Shown here: piece after piece, positions 16,833 to 25,603 of the stretch
Position numbering within the stretch: position 1 is the stretch's first letter
Layout of the letters: each line of letters starts with the position of its first letter
Assembly: GCF_004571025.1 (NCBI RefSeq)
Contig: NZ_SPQT01000026.1
Location: forward strand, 1 to 64,000
Direction: 5' to 3'
DNA from: Bradyrhizobium niftali
GTDB lineage: Bacteria; Pseudomonadota; Alphaproteobacteria; Rhizobiales; Xanthobacteraceae
Length of the DNA: 64,000 bases
The notes under the pieces: model-generated
What the model was told of the DNA's origin: nothing
Database searches by the model: none
The model's input: only the letters and a program-made list of their open reading frames with translations
Translations under genes and position numbers: made by a program

Positions 16833-17252
16833 TCATCGCACCACCCGCGCCGCTTCCAGCAACCGCTCGCTAGCGGTCGCGGTGGCAAGCACGGTGCCAT
16901 CTTCGGTCATCAGCTTGGCCTCGACGAAGGCGACGGTCTTGCCGAGCTGCGTCACCCTGGCCTCGGCGATGATCAGGCCGGGCTTGGCGGGGCTGAGGAA
17001 GTTTACCGTCATGCTGATGGTGGTGGTGTAGAGCCGGCCCTCGCTCATCACCAGCACAGCGGGGCCCATGGTGTCGTCGAGCATGGCCGAGAGCATGCCG
17101 CCTTGGATGAAGCCGGCCGGATTGCAGAATTCGGGCTTGCCCTCGAAGCCGAGCTTGATCCAGCCCTCCTCCGGACGGGCATCGAGCAGGCGCCAGCCCA
17201 GCAGCTCGGCACAAGGCGGCCTGGGAAAGTTGTCGAGCGCGGTCTTGACCAT
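16833..17252 (-). CDS. PaaI-family hotdog thioesterase
   Basis: 139 residues. The hotdog core is visible: GWIKLGFEGKPEFCNPAGFIQGGMLSAMLDDTMGPAVL contains the GGxxxxxxD pattern with the catalytic Asp, followed by TTTISMTVNFLSPAKPGLIIAEARVTQLGKTVAFVEAKL. Such proteins hydrolyse acyl-CoA, and PaaI members act on phenylacetyl-CoA intermediates. No paa gene is near, so the natural substrate remains open. It lies 52 bp upstream of mutY in the map, on the same strand and downstream in transcription. Confidence 0.85.
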   Translation of the reverse strand: MVKTALDNFPRPPCAELLGWRLLDARPEEGWIKLGFEGKPEFCNPAGFIQGGMLSAMLDDTMGPAVLVMSEGRLYTTTISMTVNFLSPAKPGLIIAEARVTQLGKTVAFVEAKLMTEDGTVLATATASERLLEAARVVR

Positions 17253-17304
17253 CGGGGAGCCTCCGTGTCGCCCCTGTTAACGCGACCCTGCTGCCAGCAT
17301 GGTG

Positions 17305-18444
17305 TCAGGAGGATGCGGCCGGCGGAAGGTCCAATCCGTGCGCGATCACCTTGCGCATGACGTTGGGCAGTGCTTCCCCGGCCAGCGTCGCGATCGGCAC
17401 CCAGCGCATGCCCGCGGGTGCCCGCGTGCGGGCTTCGGCCTTGGCGGTATAGACCACCAGTTCCAGCGGAAAATGCGTGAAGACGTGGGTGACGACGCCC
17501 ACCCTGCGCTGCCAGCGCGACAGTCCCTTCAGCGCGGGCGCCTGCTGCTTCGCCGTCGCGTCCTCCTGACCGGCGAGCCAGTCCGAGCCCGGCACTTCCG
17601 TCATGCCCCCCAGCAAACCCTTTTCGGGCCGGCTGCGGACCAGCAGCTCCTCGCCGCGCGTCACCACGAAGGCGGCGCCCCGCCGCAACGTCCCGCTCTT
17701 CTTCGGCGCCTTGCGCGGAAACGTCTCCTGCGTTCCCTGTGCCCGCGCCAGGCAATCCTCATTGAGCGGACACAGCGAACAGGCCGGCTTCTTCGGCGTG
17801 CAGATCGAGGCGCCCAGATCCATCAGCGCCTGCGCGCTGTCGCCCGCGCGAGACGTCTCGTCGCCGGTGCCGGAATCGGCAAGGAGCGTCGCCGCCAGTT
17901 GCTGGATCAGCTGCTTGGCCTGCGGCAGCTCCTCCTCGACCGCGAACAGGCGCGACACCACGCGCTCGATATTGCCGTCGACCGGCATGGTGCGGCGATC
18001 GAAGGCGATCGCAGCGATCGCAGCCGCGGTGTAAGGCCCGATGCCCGGCAGCGCGCGCAGCCCCTCCTCGGTGTCGGGAAAGACGCCGCCATGCTCGCGC
18101 GTCACCGCGACCGCGCAGGCATGGAGATTGCGCGCACGGGAGTAATAGCCGAGCCCCGCCCACATCCGCAGCACGTCGTCCTGCGAGGCCCGGCCGAGCG
18201 CCGTGACGTCAGGCCAGCGCGCGACGAATTTTTCGAAATAGGGCCCGACCGCCTTCACCGTGGTCTGCTGGAGCATGATCTCCGACAGCCAGACCCGGTA
18301 AGGGTCCGACACCTCGCCGGGCCCGGCCCGCCAGGGCAATCGGCGGCGGTGGCGGTCGTACCATTGGAGGAGCAGCGTCGGACGCGACGACACTTCCGGC
18401 TGCACTGGTTCCGGCTTGGCCTTGAGGACAGATCTCGGGCTCAT
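17305..18444 (-). CDS. mutY: A/G-specific adenine DNA glycosylase
   Basis: 379 residues. The catalytic Glu lies in WLSEIMLQQTTVKAV, the helix-hairpin-helix is LPGIGPYTAAAIAAIAFDRRTMPVDGNIERV (GPYTA, with catalytic Asp), and the [4Fe-4S] cluster motif is CTPKKPACSLCPLNEDC (C-x6-C-x2-C-x5-C). A NUDIX-like 8-oxoG recognition domain forms the C-terminus (ARTRAPAGMRWVPIATLAGEALPNVMRKVIAHG). It removes A mispaired with 8-oxoG. It is divergent from dciA, as often seen in Rhizobiales. Confidence 0.95.
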   Translation of the reverse strand: MSPRSVLKAKPEPVQPEVSSRPTLLLQWYDRHRRRLPWRAGPGEVSDPYRVWLSEIMLQQTTVKAVGPYFEKFVARWPDVTALGRASQDDVLRMWAGLGYYSRARNLHACAVAVTREHGGVFPDTEEGLRALPGIGPYTAAAIAAIAFDRRTMPVDGNIERVVSRLFAVEEELPQAKQLIQQLAATLLADSGTGDETSRAGDSAQALMDLGASICTPKKPACSLCPLNEDCLARAQGTQETFPRKAPKKSGTLRRGAAFVVTRGEELLVRSRPEKGLLGGMTEVPGSDWLAGQEDATAKQQAPALKGLSRWQRRVGVVTHVFTHFPLELVVYTAKAEARTRAPAGMRWVPIATLAGEALPNVMRKVIAHGLDLPPAASS

Positions 18445-18477
18445 CCCCTCAGTGTAACGAGGTCACGCCAATCTCTC

Positions 18478-18603
18478 CACGTCATGCCCGCGCTCGTCGC
18501 GGGCATCCACGTCTTTCTTCCGCGAAGAACGTGGATGGCCGGGACATAGGCGAGCGGAAGCGACGCCGTCCTTCGGACGGCTATGCCGGCCATGATAGCG
18601 AAG
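18478..18603. repeat. REP-like palindromic repeat
   Basis: Between the divergent mutY and dciA genes. Inverted pairs include GCCCGCG/CGCGGGC, CCACGT/ACGTGG and CCGTCCTTCGGACGG. There is no coding potential. Any promoters for the two genes must lie at its edges. Confidence 0.5.
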
Positions 18604-18640
18604 CGCCTGTGGCTCGCGCTTCGAGGTGGTATAAGGCCCG

Positions 18641-19132
18641 ATGTCCAAATTCCCCCCAAAGCCCGGCCCCATCAGCGCCAAGCCGCTGTCGCTGCTGCTC
18701 AACGACGTCTTTGCCGAAGCCTATGCCAAGCAGGGCTTTGCCGCGCGCGAGCTGGTGACGCGGTGGGCGCAGATTGCCGGGCCGGAGATCGCGGCCCATG
18801 CCGAGCCGCTCAAGATGCAATGGCCGCGGCCGGTGGAGGGCCAGCCGCAGGAGCCGGCGACGCTGGTGCTGCGGGTCGAGGGGCCGATGGCGCTGGAGAT
18901 CCAGCATTCCGCGGATGTGATCCTGGAACGGGTGAACCGCTTCTTCGGCTGGAGCGCGGTCGGCAAGCTCGCCTTCCGCCAGGCCCCGCTGTCCCGCGTC
19001 CGGCGGCCAGCGCGACCCGGCCCGCCAGACCCCAAATCGGTGGCCAAGGTGGAGGAGAGCCTGGGCGACATCGAAGATGAACAGCTCAAGTCGGCACTGG
19101 CGCGGCTCGGCGCCGCCATCAAGCGAAATTGA
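18641..19132 (+). CDS. DciA/DUF721 family protein
   Basis: 163 residues. The N-terminal domain has the DUF721 pattern: PLSLLLNDVFAEAYAKQGFAARELVTRWAQIAGPEIAAHAEPLKMQW, then LVLRVEGPMALEIQHSADVILERVNRFFGW, a KH-like fold. The C-terminal third is basic and Pro-rich, then ends in a helix. DciA proteins interact with and help load the replicative helicase DnaB in bacteria that lack DnaC. The gene precedes a dsbA-like gene and smc, a common alphaproteobacterial order. Confidence 0.85.
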   Translation: MSKFPPKPGPISAKPLSLLLNDVFAEAYAKQGFAARELVTRWAQIAGPEIAAHAEPLKMQWPRPVEGQPQEPATLVLRVEGPMALEIQHSADVILERVNRFFGWSAVGKLAFRQAPLSRVRRPARPGPPDPKSVAKVEESLGDIEDEQLKSALARLGAAIKRN

Positions 19133-19272
19133 GCCTCATTTCGCAGCCAATCTGGACCCGTTCCTGCGGCCCGCCATTGCCTCAAACCACGTTTCAAGCT
19201 AGCGACAGGCCGCCCAAACGGGAACCTAGATAAGGACCTTGGGGCGAGACCACGCCAATTCGGGAGCCGACC

Positions 19273-19944
19273 TTGATCATCACCCGCCGCGCCTTCACCA
19301 CGATGCTGTCGCTGACCGGGCTTGCCGCGGTCGCCGGGTTCTCCCCCTTGCGGTTCATCTCCGATGCCATGATCCCTGAAGCCATGGCGCAGGCCGCCGG
19401 CGATGTGGCGAAGCCGGTGTCGCTGCCCGACATGGCGCTCGGCCCGAAGGACGCCGCCGTCACCATCACCGAATATGCCTCGATGACCTGCCCGCACTGC
19501 GCGGCCTTCAACGAGCAGGTGTTCCCCAAGATCAAGTCCGAATACATCGACACCGGCAAGGTGCGTTACATCTTCCGCGAGTTCCCGCTCGACATCAAAG
19601 CCGCCGCCGGCTCGATGCTGTCGCGCTGCATTGCCAATGGCGATGCGCCGAAATACTTCGCGGTCACCGACATGCTGTTCCGCCAGCAGAACGACTGGGT
19701 GATGAAGAACACCACCGAGACCTTGACGCGGATCGGCAAGCAGGCCGGCCTCACCCAGCAGCAGGTCGAAGCCTGCCTGAAGGACCAGGCGCTGCTCGAC
19801 AAGATCGCCGCCGACCAGAAATACGCCAGCGACATTCTCAAGGTCGATTCGACGCCGACCTTCTTCATCAACGGCGAGAAGATCAAGGGCGAGACCTCGT
19901 TCGAGGAATTCGCCAAGAAGATCAATCCGCTGCTGAAGAGCTGA
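19273..19944 (+). CDS. DsbA-family thiol oxidoreductase with signal peptide
   Basis: 223 residues from a TTG. This start gives ITRRAFTTMLSLTGLAAVAGF, a twin-arginine-like signal with cleavage likely after AMAQA (about residue 41). Starting at the next ATG would lose the RR. The mature protein has the thioredoxin active site CPHC (73-76) in EYASMTCPHCAAFNEQVFP, the DsbA helical insert (ACLKDQALLDKIAADQKYA) and the cis-Pro loop VDSTPTFFINGEKIKG. It probably acts in periplasmic disulphide chemistry, as an oxidase or DsbC/ScsC-like isomerase. No dsbB is seen nearby. Confidence 0.9.
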   Translation: MIITRRAFTTMLSLTGLAAVAGFSPLRFISDAMIPEAMAQAAGDVAKPVSLPDMALGPKDAAVTITEYASMTCPHCAAFNEQVFPKIKSEYIDTGKVRYIFREFPLDIKAAAGSMLSRCIANGDAPKYFAVTDMLFRQQNDWVMKNTTETLTRIGKQAGLTQQQVEACLKDQALLDKIAADQKYASDILKVDSTPTFFINGEKIKGETSFEEFAKKINPLLKS

Positions 19945-20162
19945 TTCTTCGCCCTCAACGCCTGATTCGCATCTCGAACGCCGTATCATTCCCGGCATAA
20001 ATCCCTTGGGAAAAACGGCTTTCGCCGGTTGCCCTCGCGGCGCACCGCGGCCATTGTCCAGCCGCATGAGGCGCCTCGCGCGACTCGCCCGGATAGTGAC
20101 ATTGCCTTCCATGGTATTGTCCCGGCAGGGGGATTCGCGCCTGCCAACAGAGATGCGTGCTT

Positions 20163-23100
20163 ATGAAAATCACCCGCCTGCGCCTTCACGGCTTCAAGTC
20201 CTTCGTTGAGCCCACGGACTTCGTCATCGAGCCCGGCCTGACCGGCGTGGTCGGACCCAACGGTTGCGGCAAGTCGAATCTCGTCGAAGCGCTGCGCTGG
20301 GCGATGGGCGAGACGTCGTACAAATCGTTGCGCGCGGCCGACATGGACGCGGTGATCTTCGCCGGCTCCGGCAACCGTCCGGCACGCAACCACGCCGAAG
20401 TGACGATGACGATCGACAACGCCGATCGCACCGCGCCGGCGGCGATGAACGACAGCCAGCTTCTCGAAATCTCCCGCCGCATCGAGCGCGAGGCCGGCTC
20501 GGTCTATCGCATCAACGGCCGCGACGTGCGCGCCCGCGACGTGCAGATCCTGTTCGCGGACGCCGCCACCGGCGCACGCTCGCCCGCCCTCGTCCACCAG
20601 GGCAAGATCGGCGAGATCATCCAGGCCAAGCCCGAGCAGCGCCGCCGCGTGCTGGAAGACGCCGCCGGTGTCGCCGGTCTCCATGCCCGCCGCCATGAAG
20701 CCGAGCTGCGGCTCAAGGCGGCCGAAACCAACCTCACCCGCGTCGAGGACGTGATCGGCCAGCTCTCCGGCCAGATGGAAGGCCTGAAGAAGCAGGCCCG
20801 CCAGGCCGTGCGCTACCGCGAGGTCGCGGCCAAGGTCCGCAAGGCCGAAGCCACGCTGTTCCATCTGCGCTGGATCGGCGCCCATGCCGACGTCAACGAA
20901 TCCGGCCAGACGCACGATCTCGCCGTCCGCGAGATGGCCGAGCGTACCCAGCACCAGGCCGAAGCCGCCCGCATCCAGGCCATCCGCGCCGCCGAGATGC
21001 CGGCGCTGCGCGATGCCGAGGCGCGCGCCGCGGCCGGGCTCCAGCGCCTGACCAATGCCCGCGAGCTGCTCGACCGCGAGGAAGAGCGCGCCAAGGAGCG
21101 CGTCGCCGAGCTCGAGCGCCGCCTCGCCCAGTTCGAGGGCGACATCTCCCGTGCCCAGCAGCAGACCATGGACGCCGACGTCGCGCTCCAGCGCCTCGAC
21201 AGCGAAGATGCCGAGCTGAAGGAAGAGATCAAGTCGCGCGTCGAGAAGCGCTCCGGCGTCGATGAACGCGTCGGCGAAGCCGAGGCGGTGCTGACCGAAA
21301 CCGAGCAGCAGTTCGCCGAGCTCACCACCGCGCTCGCTGACCTCACCGCCAAGCGCAATCAACTCGAAGCCAATGTCCGCACCCACCGCGACAAGCTCGC
21401 CCGGCTCGACCAGGAGATCGCGAACGTCGCGGCCGAGGAGCAGAAGCTTGCTGATGAAACGGGCGGCTTCGGCGATCTCGACGAGCTGACCGCCACGGTC
21501 GAGAACGCCGAGCAGACGCTTGCGGCCTCGGAGGCCGCTGCCCAGGCGAGCGAAGCTGCGCACGTCGCTGCGCGCCAGACGCTGGAATCCTCGCGCTCGC
21601 CGCTGAACGAGGCCGACAAGCGCGTGCAGCGGCTCGAGACCGAGGCCCGCACGATCTCCAAGATCGTCAACGGCGAGACCAAGAATCTGTGGCCGCCGAT
21701 CATCGACGGCATCACTGTCGACAAGGGTTTTGAAAAGGCCATCGGCGCCGCGCTCGGCGACGATCTCGATGCACCGATCGACCCGTCGGCGCCGATGCGC
21801 TGGACCAATGTCGGCGAGACCGACGGCGATCCGGAGCTGCCCGAAGGCGTCGTGCCGCTCGCGAACCACGTGCAGGCCCCGGCCGAGCTGGCCCGCCGAT
21901 TGGCGCAGATCGGCGTTGTGCCGCGCGAGCGCGGCGCCGAGCTGGTCTCGCAGCTGAAGACCGGCCAGCGGCTGGTCTCGCCCGAAGGCGACGTCTGGCG
22001 CTGGGACGGCTTCGTCGCGGCGGCTCACGCCCCGACCGGCGCAGCACGCCGCCTTGCCGAACGCGCCCGCCTCGTCGACATCGAGAACGAGCTGGAGCAG
22101 GCCCGCATCGACGCGCAGATCAAGCGCCAGGCGCTGGAGAATGCCGAGTCCGAATTGCAGATGGCGGCCAGCACCGAGGGCGCGAGCCGCGAAGCCTGGC
22201 GCGCCGCACAGCGCGAGCTCAACACCGCGCGTGAGCGCCATGCCACGGCCGAGCGCGAGATCAGCCGCCACGCCGCGCGCAAGGCGACGCTGTCGGAAGC
22301 ACACAGCCGTCTCGCCGCCGACCGCGCTGAAGCCGAGGCCGCATACGAATATGCCGAGGCCGGCATCTCCGAACTGCCGTCGAGCGAGGACACCGAGACC
22401 CGTCTCGCCGCCGTCCGCAGCGACATCGAAGGCCATCGCCGCATGGCCGCCCAGGTCCGCGCCGAGGCGCAGGCGCTGGCGCGCGAGGCCGAGCTTGCCG
22501 ACCGCCGCGTGCAGGCGATCCTCGCCGAACGCACCGAGTGGGCGAATCGCAAGGAGAGCGCGGCCTCCCACATCGACACCATCCAGGCCCGCATCGCCGA
22601 ACTCACGATCGAACGCAGCGATCTCGAAAACGCGCCGCAAGTATTCGCCGAGAAGCGCAGCGCGCTGATCACCGAGATCGAATACGCGGAAAACGATCGC
22701 CGCATGGCCGCGGACGCGCTCGCCTCGGCTGAGACCGCGATGGCCGAAACCGATCGCGTGGCGAAATTGACCCTCGAGGCGCTCTCCAGCTCCCGCGAAG
22801 CCACCGCCCGCGCCGAGGAGCGCATGGAAGGCGCGCGGCGCCGGCTCGAGGACATCGAGCGCGAGATCCGCGACATGCTGGAGGTCGAGCCGCAGGCCGT
22901 CGCCGGCCTTGCCGAGATCGAGCCCGGCGCGGAGCTGCCGCCGCTGCACGACATCGAGGAAGACCTCGAAAAGATGCGCCGCGACCGCGAGCGCCTCGGC
23001 GCAGTCAACCTGCGCGCCGAGGAAGAGCTGCGCGAGGTCGAGACTCAGCACAACGGCCTCGTCACCGAGCGCGATGACCTCGTCGAAGCCATCAAGCGGC

Positions 23101-23627
23101 TGCGCCAGGGCATCCAGAGCCTCAACAAGGAGGCCCGCGAGCGGCTGCTGACCTCGTTCGAGGTCGTCAACAACCACTTCAAGCGCCTGTTCGTCGAGCT
23201 GTTCGGCGGCGGCGAGGCCGCGCTGCACCTGATCGAGAGCGACGACCCGCTGGAGGCTGGTCTGGAAATCATCGCCAAGCCGCCGGGCAAGAAGCCGCAG
23301 ACGCTGTCGCTGCTCTCGGGCGGCGAGCAGGCGCTGACCGCGATGGCGCTGATCTTCGCGGTGTTCCTCACCAATCCCTCGCCGATCTGCGTGCTGGACG
23401 AAGTCGACGCACCGCTCGACGACCACAACGTCGAACGGTACTGCAACCTGCTGCACGAGATGACCGGCTCGACCGACACGCGCTTCATCATCATCACGCA
23501 CAACCCGATCACGATGGCGCGGATGAACCGCCTGTTCGGCGTCACCATGGCCGAGCGCGGCGTCTCCCAGCTCGTGTCGGTGAGCCTGGCCGAGGCCGTG
23601 GACATTCTCGACCAGAACGTGGCGTGA
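20163..23627 (+). CDS. smc: Chromosome segregation protein SMC
   Basis: 1154 residues from the ATG at 20163 (a GTG two codons earlier is in frame but less likely). Walker A GPNGCGKSN is at residues 31-39. Two long coiled-coil arms flank a hinge at about 510-625, which is short and charged as in alphaproteobacterial SMCs. The C-terminal half-ATPase has the signature LSGGEQALTAMALIFAVF (about 1049) and Walker B ICVLDEVDAPLDDHN. The protein dimerises and, with ScpA and ScpB, compacts and segregates chromosomes. The scpAB genes are not in the window. The gene order dsbA-smc is common in the group. Confidence 0.97.
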   Translation: MKITRLRLHGFKSFVEPTDFVIEPGLTGVVGPNGCGKSNLVEALRWAMGETSYKSLRAADMDAVIFAGSGNRPARNHAEVTMTIDNADRTAPAAMNDSQLLEISRRIEREAGSVYRINGRDVRARDVQILFADAATGARSPALVHQGKIGEIIQAKPEQRRRVLEDAAGVAGLHARRHEAELRLKAAETNLTRVEDVIGQLSGQMEGLKKQARQAVRYREVAAKVRKAEATLFHLRWIGAHADVNESGQTHDLAVREMAERTQHQAEAARIQAIRAAEMPALRDAEARAAAGLQRLTNARELLDREEERAKERVAELERRLAQFEGDISRAQQQTMDADVALQRLDSEDAELKEEIKSRVEKRSGVDERVGEAEAVLTETEQQFAELTTALADLTAKRNQLEANVRTHRDKLARLDQEIANVAAEEQKLADETGGFGDLDELTATVENAEQTLAASEAAAQASEAAHVAARQTLESSRSPLNEADKRVQRLETEARTISKIVNGETKNLWPPIIDGITVDKGFEKAIGAALGDDLDAPIDPSAPMRWTNVGETDGDPELPEGVVPLANHVQAPAELARRLAQIGVVPRERGAELVSQLKTGQRLVSPEGDVWRWDGFVAAAHAPTGAARRLAERARLVDIENELEQARIDAQIKRQALENAESELQMAASTEGASREAWRAAQRELNTARERHATAEREISRHAARKATLSEAHSRLAADRAEAEAAYEYAEAGISELPSSEDTETRLAAVRSDIEGHRRMAAQVRAEAQALAREAELADRRVQAILAERTEWANRKESAASHIDTIQARIAELTIERSDLENAPQVFAEKRSALITEIEYAENDRRMAADALASAETAMAETDRVAKLTLEALSSSREATARAEERMEGARRRLEDIEREIRDMLEVEPQAVAGLAEIEPGAELPPLHDIEEDLEKMRRDRERLGAVNLRAEEELREVETQHNGLVTERDDLVEAIKRLRQGIQSLNKEARERLLTSFEVVNNHFKRLFVELFGGGEAALHLIESDDPLEAGLEIIAKPPGKKPQTLSLLSGGEQALTAMALIFAVFLTNPSPICVLDEVDAPLDDHNVERYCNLLHEMTGSTDTRFIIITHNPITMARMNRLFGVTMAERGVSQLVSVSLAEAVDILDQNVA

Positions 23628-23654
23628 CGCCGCGCGCGCTCGACACCCATTGAC

Positions 23655-23772
23655 GTCATCATCCGCCTTGTGCGCAAATAGCGCACTGGAGCGGATGATC
23701 CAGTACGCTGCGGCCTCTCGGTTGACGGCACTGTCTCGGAGTACTGGATGCCCCGCCTGCGCGGGGCATGAC
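23655..23772. repeat. REP-like palindromic repeat
   Basis: The inverted pairs are CATCATCCGC/GCGGATGATC, CCAGTAC/GTACTGG and GCCCCGCCTGCGCGGGGC. It fills the space between smc and the Rsm22-like gene. Its TGTGCGCAAATAGCGCACT core resembles the one at 14578. Confidence 0.55.
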
Positions 23773-23777
23773 CGCAG

Positions 23778-24758
23778 ATGATGATCTCACCCACCCTCCC
23801 CGCTGAGCTAAAGGCCGCACTCGACGCGAAGCTGCAAGGCTTTTCCCGCAGTGACGCCGCGCAGCGATCCCAGAAGATCTCGAACACCTATCGCGCCGGC
23901 GGCGGCTCCGGCACGATCAAGTCCGAGGCCGATGCGCTCGCTTACGCGCTTGCGCGCATGCCGGCGACTTACGCGGCGGTGGCGGCGAGCCTGAATGCGT
24001 TGACCGAGATCGCGCCGGACCTCGCGCCGGAAACGCTGCTCGACGTCGGCGCAGGTCCGGGTACCGCAAGCTGGGCCGCCGCGGAGGCGTTTCCCTCGCT
24101 GCAGGACTTCACCCTGCTCGACGCCAACGCGACGCTGAGCCGGCTTGCGCTCGAACTCGCGCATGACAGCACGCGTCTGGCGGAATGCCGCTATTTGCCC
24201 GGCGATGCCGGCAACAATCTCACTGAGGTCTCGCAAGCCGATCTCGTCGTCGCGAGCTACATCATCGGCGAGCTCGGTGAAGCCGATCAGCGCAAACTCG
24301 CCGAGGCGATGTGGGCGAAAGCGCGCCATGCGCTGGTCGTGATCGAGCCCGGCACGCCGGCCGGCTACGCCCGCATCCTCGCGCTGCGCCAGCAGCTGAT
24401 CGCAGCTGGTGCCTTTGTCGCCGCGCCCTGTCCACACGAAAAGCCCTGCCCGCTCACTGCGCCCGACTGGTGCCATTTCTCCCAGCGCCTGCCGCGCTCC
24501 CAGGCGCACCGCCAGATCAAGGGCGCCGAGGTGCCGTTCGAGGACGAGCGCTTCATCTACGTCGTCCTGACCCGCACGCCGCCCGCAACACGCGCCGCGC
24601 GCGTGCTGGCACCGCCGGATGTCGGCAAGGCCGAGATCACGGCGAAGCTTTGCACCGGGGAAGATGTCGAACTCGCCAAGATTCCACGACGCGACAGGGC
24701 TGCCTATGCAAGTGCCCGGCGCTGGCGCTGGGGCGATGCCGTCATTGCCGAAAGTTAA
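23778..24758 (+). CDS. Rsm22-family (METTL17-like) ribosomal methyltransferase homologue
   Basis: 326 residues from the first of two adjacent ATGs. The start LPAELKAALDAKLQGFSRSDAAQRSQKISNTYR and the Rossmann motif LLDVGAGPGTASWAA identify the family, then LVVASYIIGEL and VVIEPGTPAGYARI follow. A Cys cluster, PCPHEKPCPLTAPDWCHFSQRL (about residues 216-236), matches the iron-sulphur ligands known in mitochondrial METTL17/Rsm22. Eukaryotic members help assemble the mitochondrial small ribosomal subunit. The bacterial protein is therefore likely to act on the small subunit, possibly without methylating it. Confidence 0.85.
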   Translation: MMISPTLPAELKAALDAKLQGFSRSDAAQRSQKISNTYRAGGGSGTIKSEADALAYALARMPATYAAVAASLNALTEIAPDLAPETLLDVGAGPGTASWAAAEAFPSLQDFTLLDANATLSRLALELAHDSTRLAECRYLPGDAGNNLTEVSQADLVVASYIIGELGEADQRKLAEAMWAKARHALVVIEPGTPAGYARILALRQQLIAAGAFVAAPCPHEKPCPLTAPDWCHFSQRLPRSQAHRQIKGAEVPFEDERFIYVVLTRTPPATRAARVLAPPDVGKAEITAKLCTGEDVELAKIPRRDRAAYASARRWRWGDAVIAES

Positions 24759-24896
24759 CCTCGATCGGCGCTTTTGCCTTGAACTCGGATGGTTCCAGAT
24801 CCGACCAAGTCTTACCTCCCCTCCGCGCCGGGGCTCTCGCCCTGCGCCATTTTGGTCTAGGCTGCGCCCGCCTCAAATCCCCTTCAGGAGTTCTCC

Positions 24897-25457
24897 ATGT
24901 CGACCGGCTGGATCGTTCTCGGCGTCATCGTCGTTCTCGTGTTCTTGGCCTTCAGCGCCTACAACCGCCTGGTGGCGCTGGGCCAGCGCGTGGGCCAGGC
25001 CTTTGCCGATATCGACGTGCAGCTCAAGCAGCGCCATGACCTCGTCCCGAACCTGGTCGAGACGGTGAAGGGCTACGCCTCGCATGAGCGCGGCACGCTC
25101 GACGACGTCATCAAGGCGCGCAATTCGGCGATGTCGGCGCAGGGCCCGGCGCAGGTGTCCGCCGCCGAGACCCAGCTCTCCGGTGCGCTCGGCCGGCTGA
25201 TCGCGCTGTCGGAGGCCTATCCCGACCTCAAGGCCAACGCCAACTTCCAGCAGCTCGCCAGCGAGCTCTCCGACCTCGAGAACAAGATCGCGGCGAGCCG
25301 CCGCTTCTTCAACAGCGCGGTCCAGGAATACAACACCGGCATCCAGCAGATGCCCGCCGCCCTGTTCGCCGGCATGTTCGGCTTCACCAAGAAGGACTTC
25401 TTCGATCTCGGCACCAGCCGCACCGAGGTCGAGGCCGCGCCTCAGGTGAAGTTCTGA
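24897..25457 (+). CDS. LemA family protein
   Basis: 186 residues. One N-terminal membrane helix (about 4-22, GWIVLGVIVVLVFLAFSAY) is followed by the conserved NRLVALGQRVGQAFADIDVQLKQRHDLVPNLVETVKGYASHE. It continues with long helices ending in ISASRRFFNSAVQEYNTGIQQMPAALFAGMFGF (here IAASRRFF..). The standard LemA length is about 190. The role of LemA is poorly known. It is often paired with an M48 protease, which follows 147 bp downstream here. Confidence 0.93.
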   Translation: MSTGWIVLGVIVVLVFLAFSAYNRLVALGQRVGQAFADIDVQLKQRHDLVPNLVETVKGYASHERGTLDDVIKARNSAMSAQGPAQVSAAETQLSGALGRLIALSEAYPDLKANANFQQLASELSDLENKIAASRRFFNSAVQEYNTGIQQMPAALFAGMFGFTKKDFFDLGTSRTEVEAAPQVKF

Positions 25458-25484
25458 TTGCTGCGTGAGCGACCTCTCACACTT

Positions 25485-25584
25485 CGTCATTCCGGGGCGC
25501 GTCGAAGACGCGAACCCGGAATCTCGACCGAGACACTAAGCTCTGGATTCCGGGTTCAGGCCTGCGGCCTGCCCCGGAATGACG
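25485..25584. repeat. REP-like palindrome, CGTCATTCCGGGG family
   Basis: The outer arms CGTCATTCCGGGG and CCCCGGAATGACG are the same as at 6596-6701. The inner parts differ (GAACCCGGAATCTCGACC, GGATTCCGGGTTC). It lies between lemA and the protease gene, ending 19 bp before the ATG. Confidence 0.7.
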
Positions 25585-25603
25585 GGAGCTAACGGAAGCA
25601 GCC

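Noticed and set aside
19986..23501. Minus-strand open frame of 1171 codons opposite smc
   Set aside because: It has no domain signature and consists of Ala/Gly/Arg/Leu-rich sequence typical of the antisense of a long coiled-coil gene with strong third-position GC. smc on the plus strand has full motifs.
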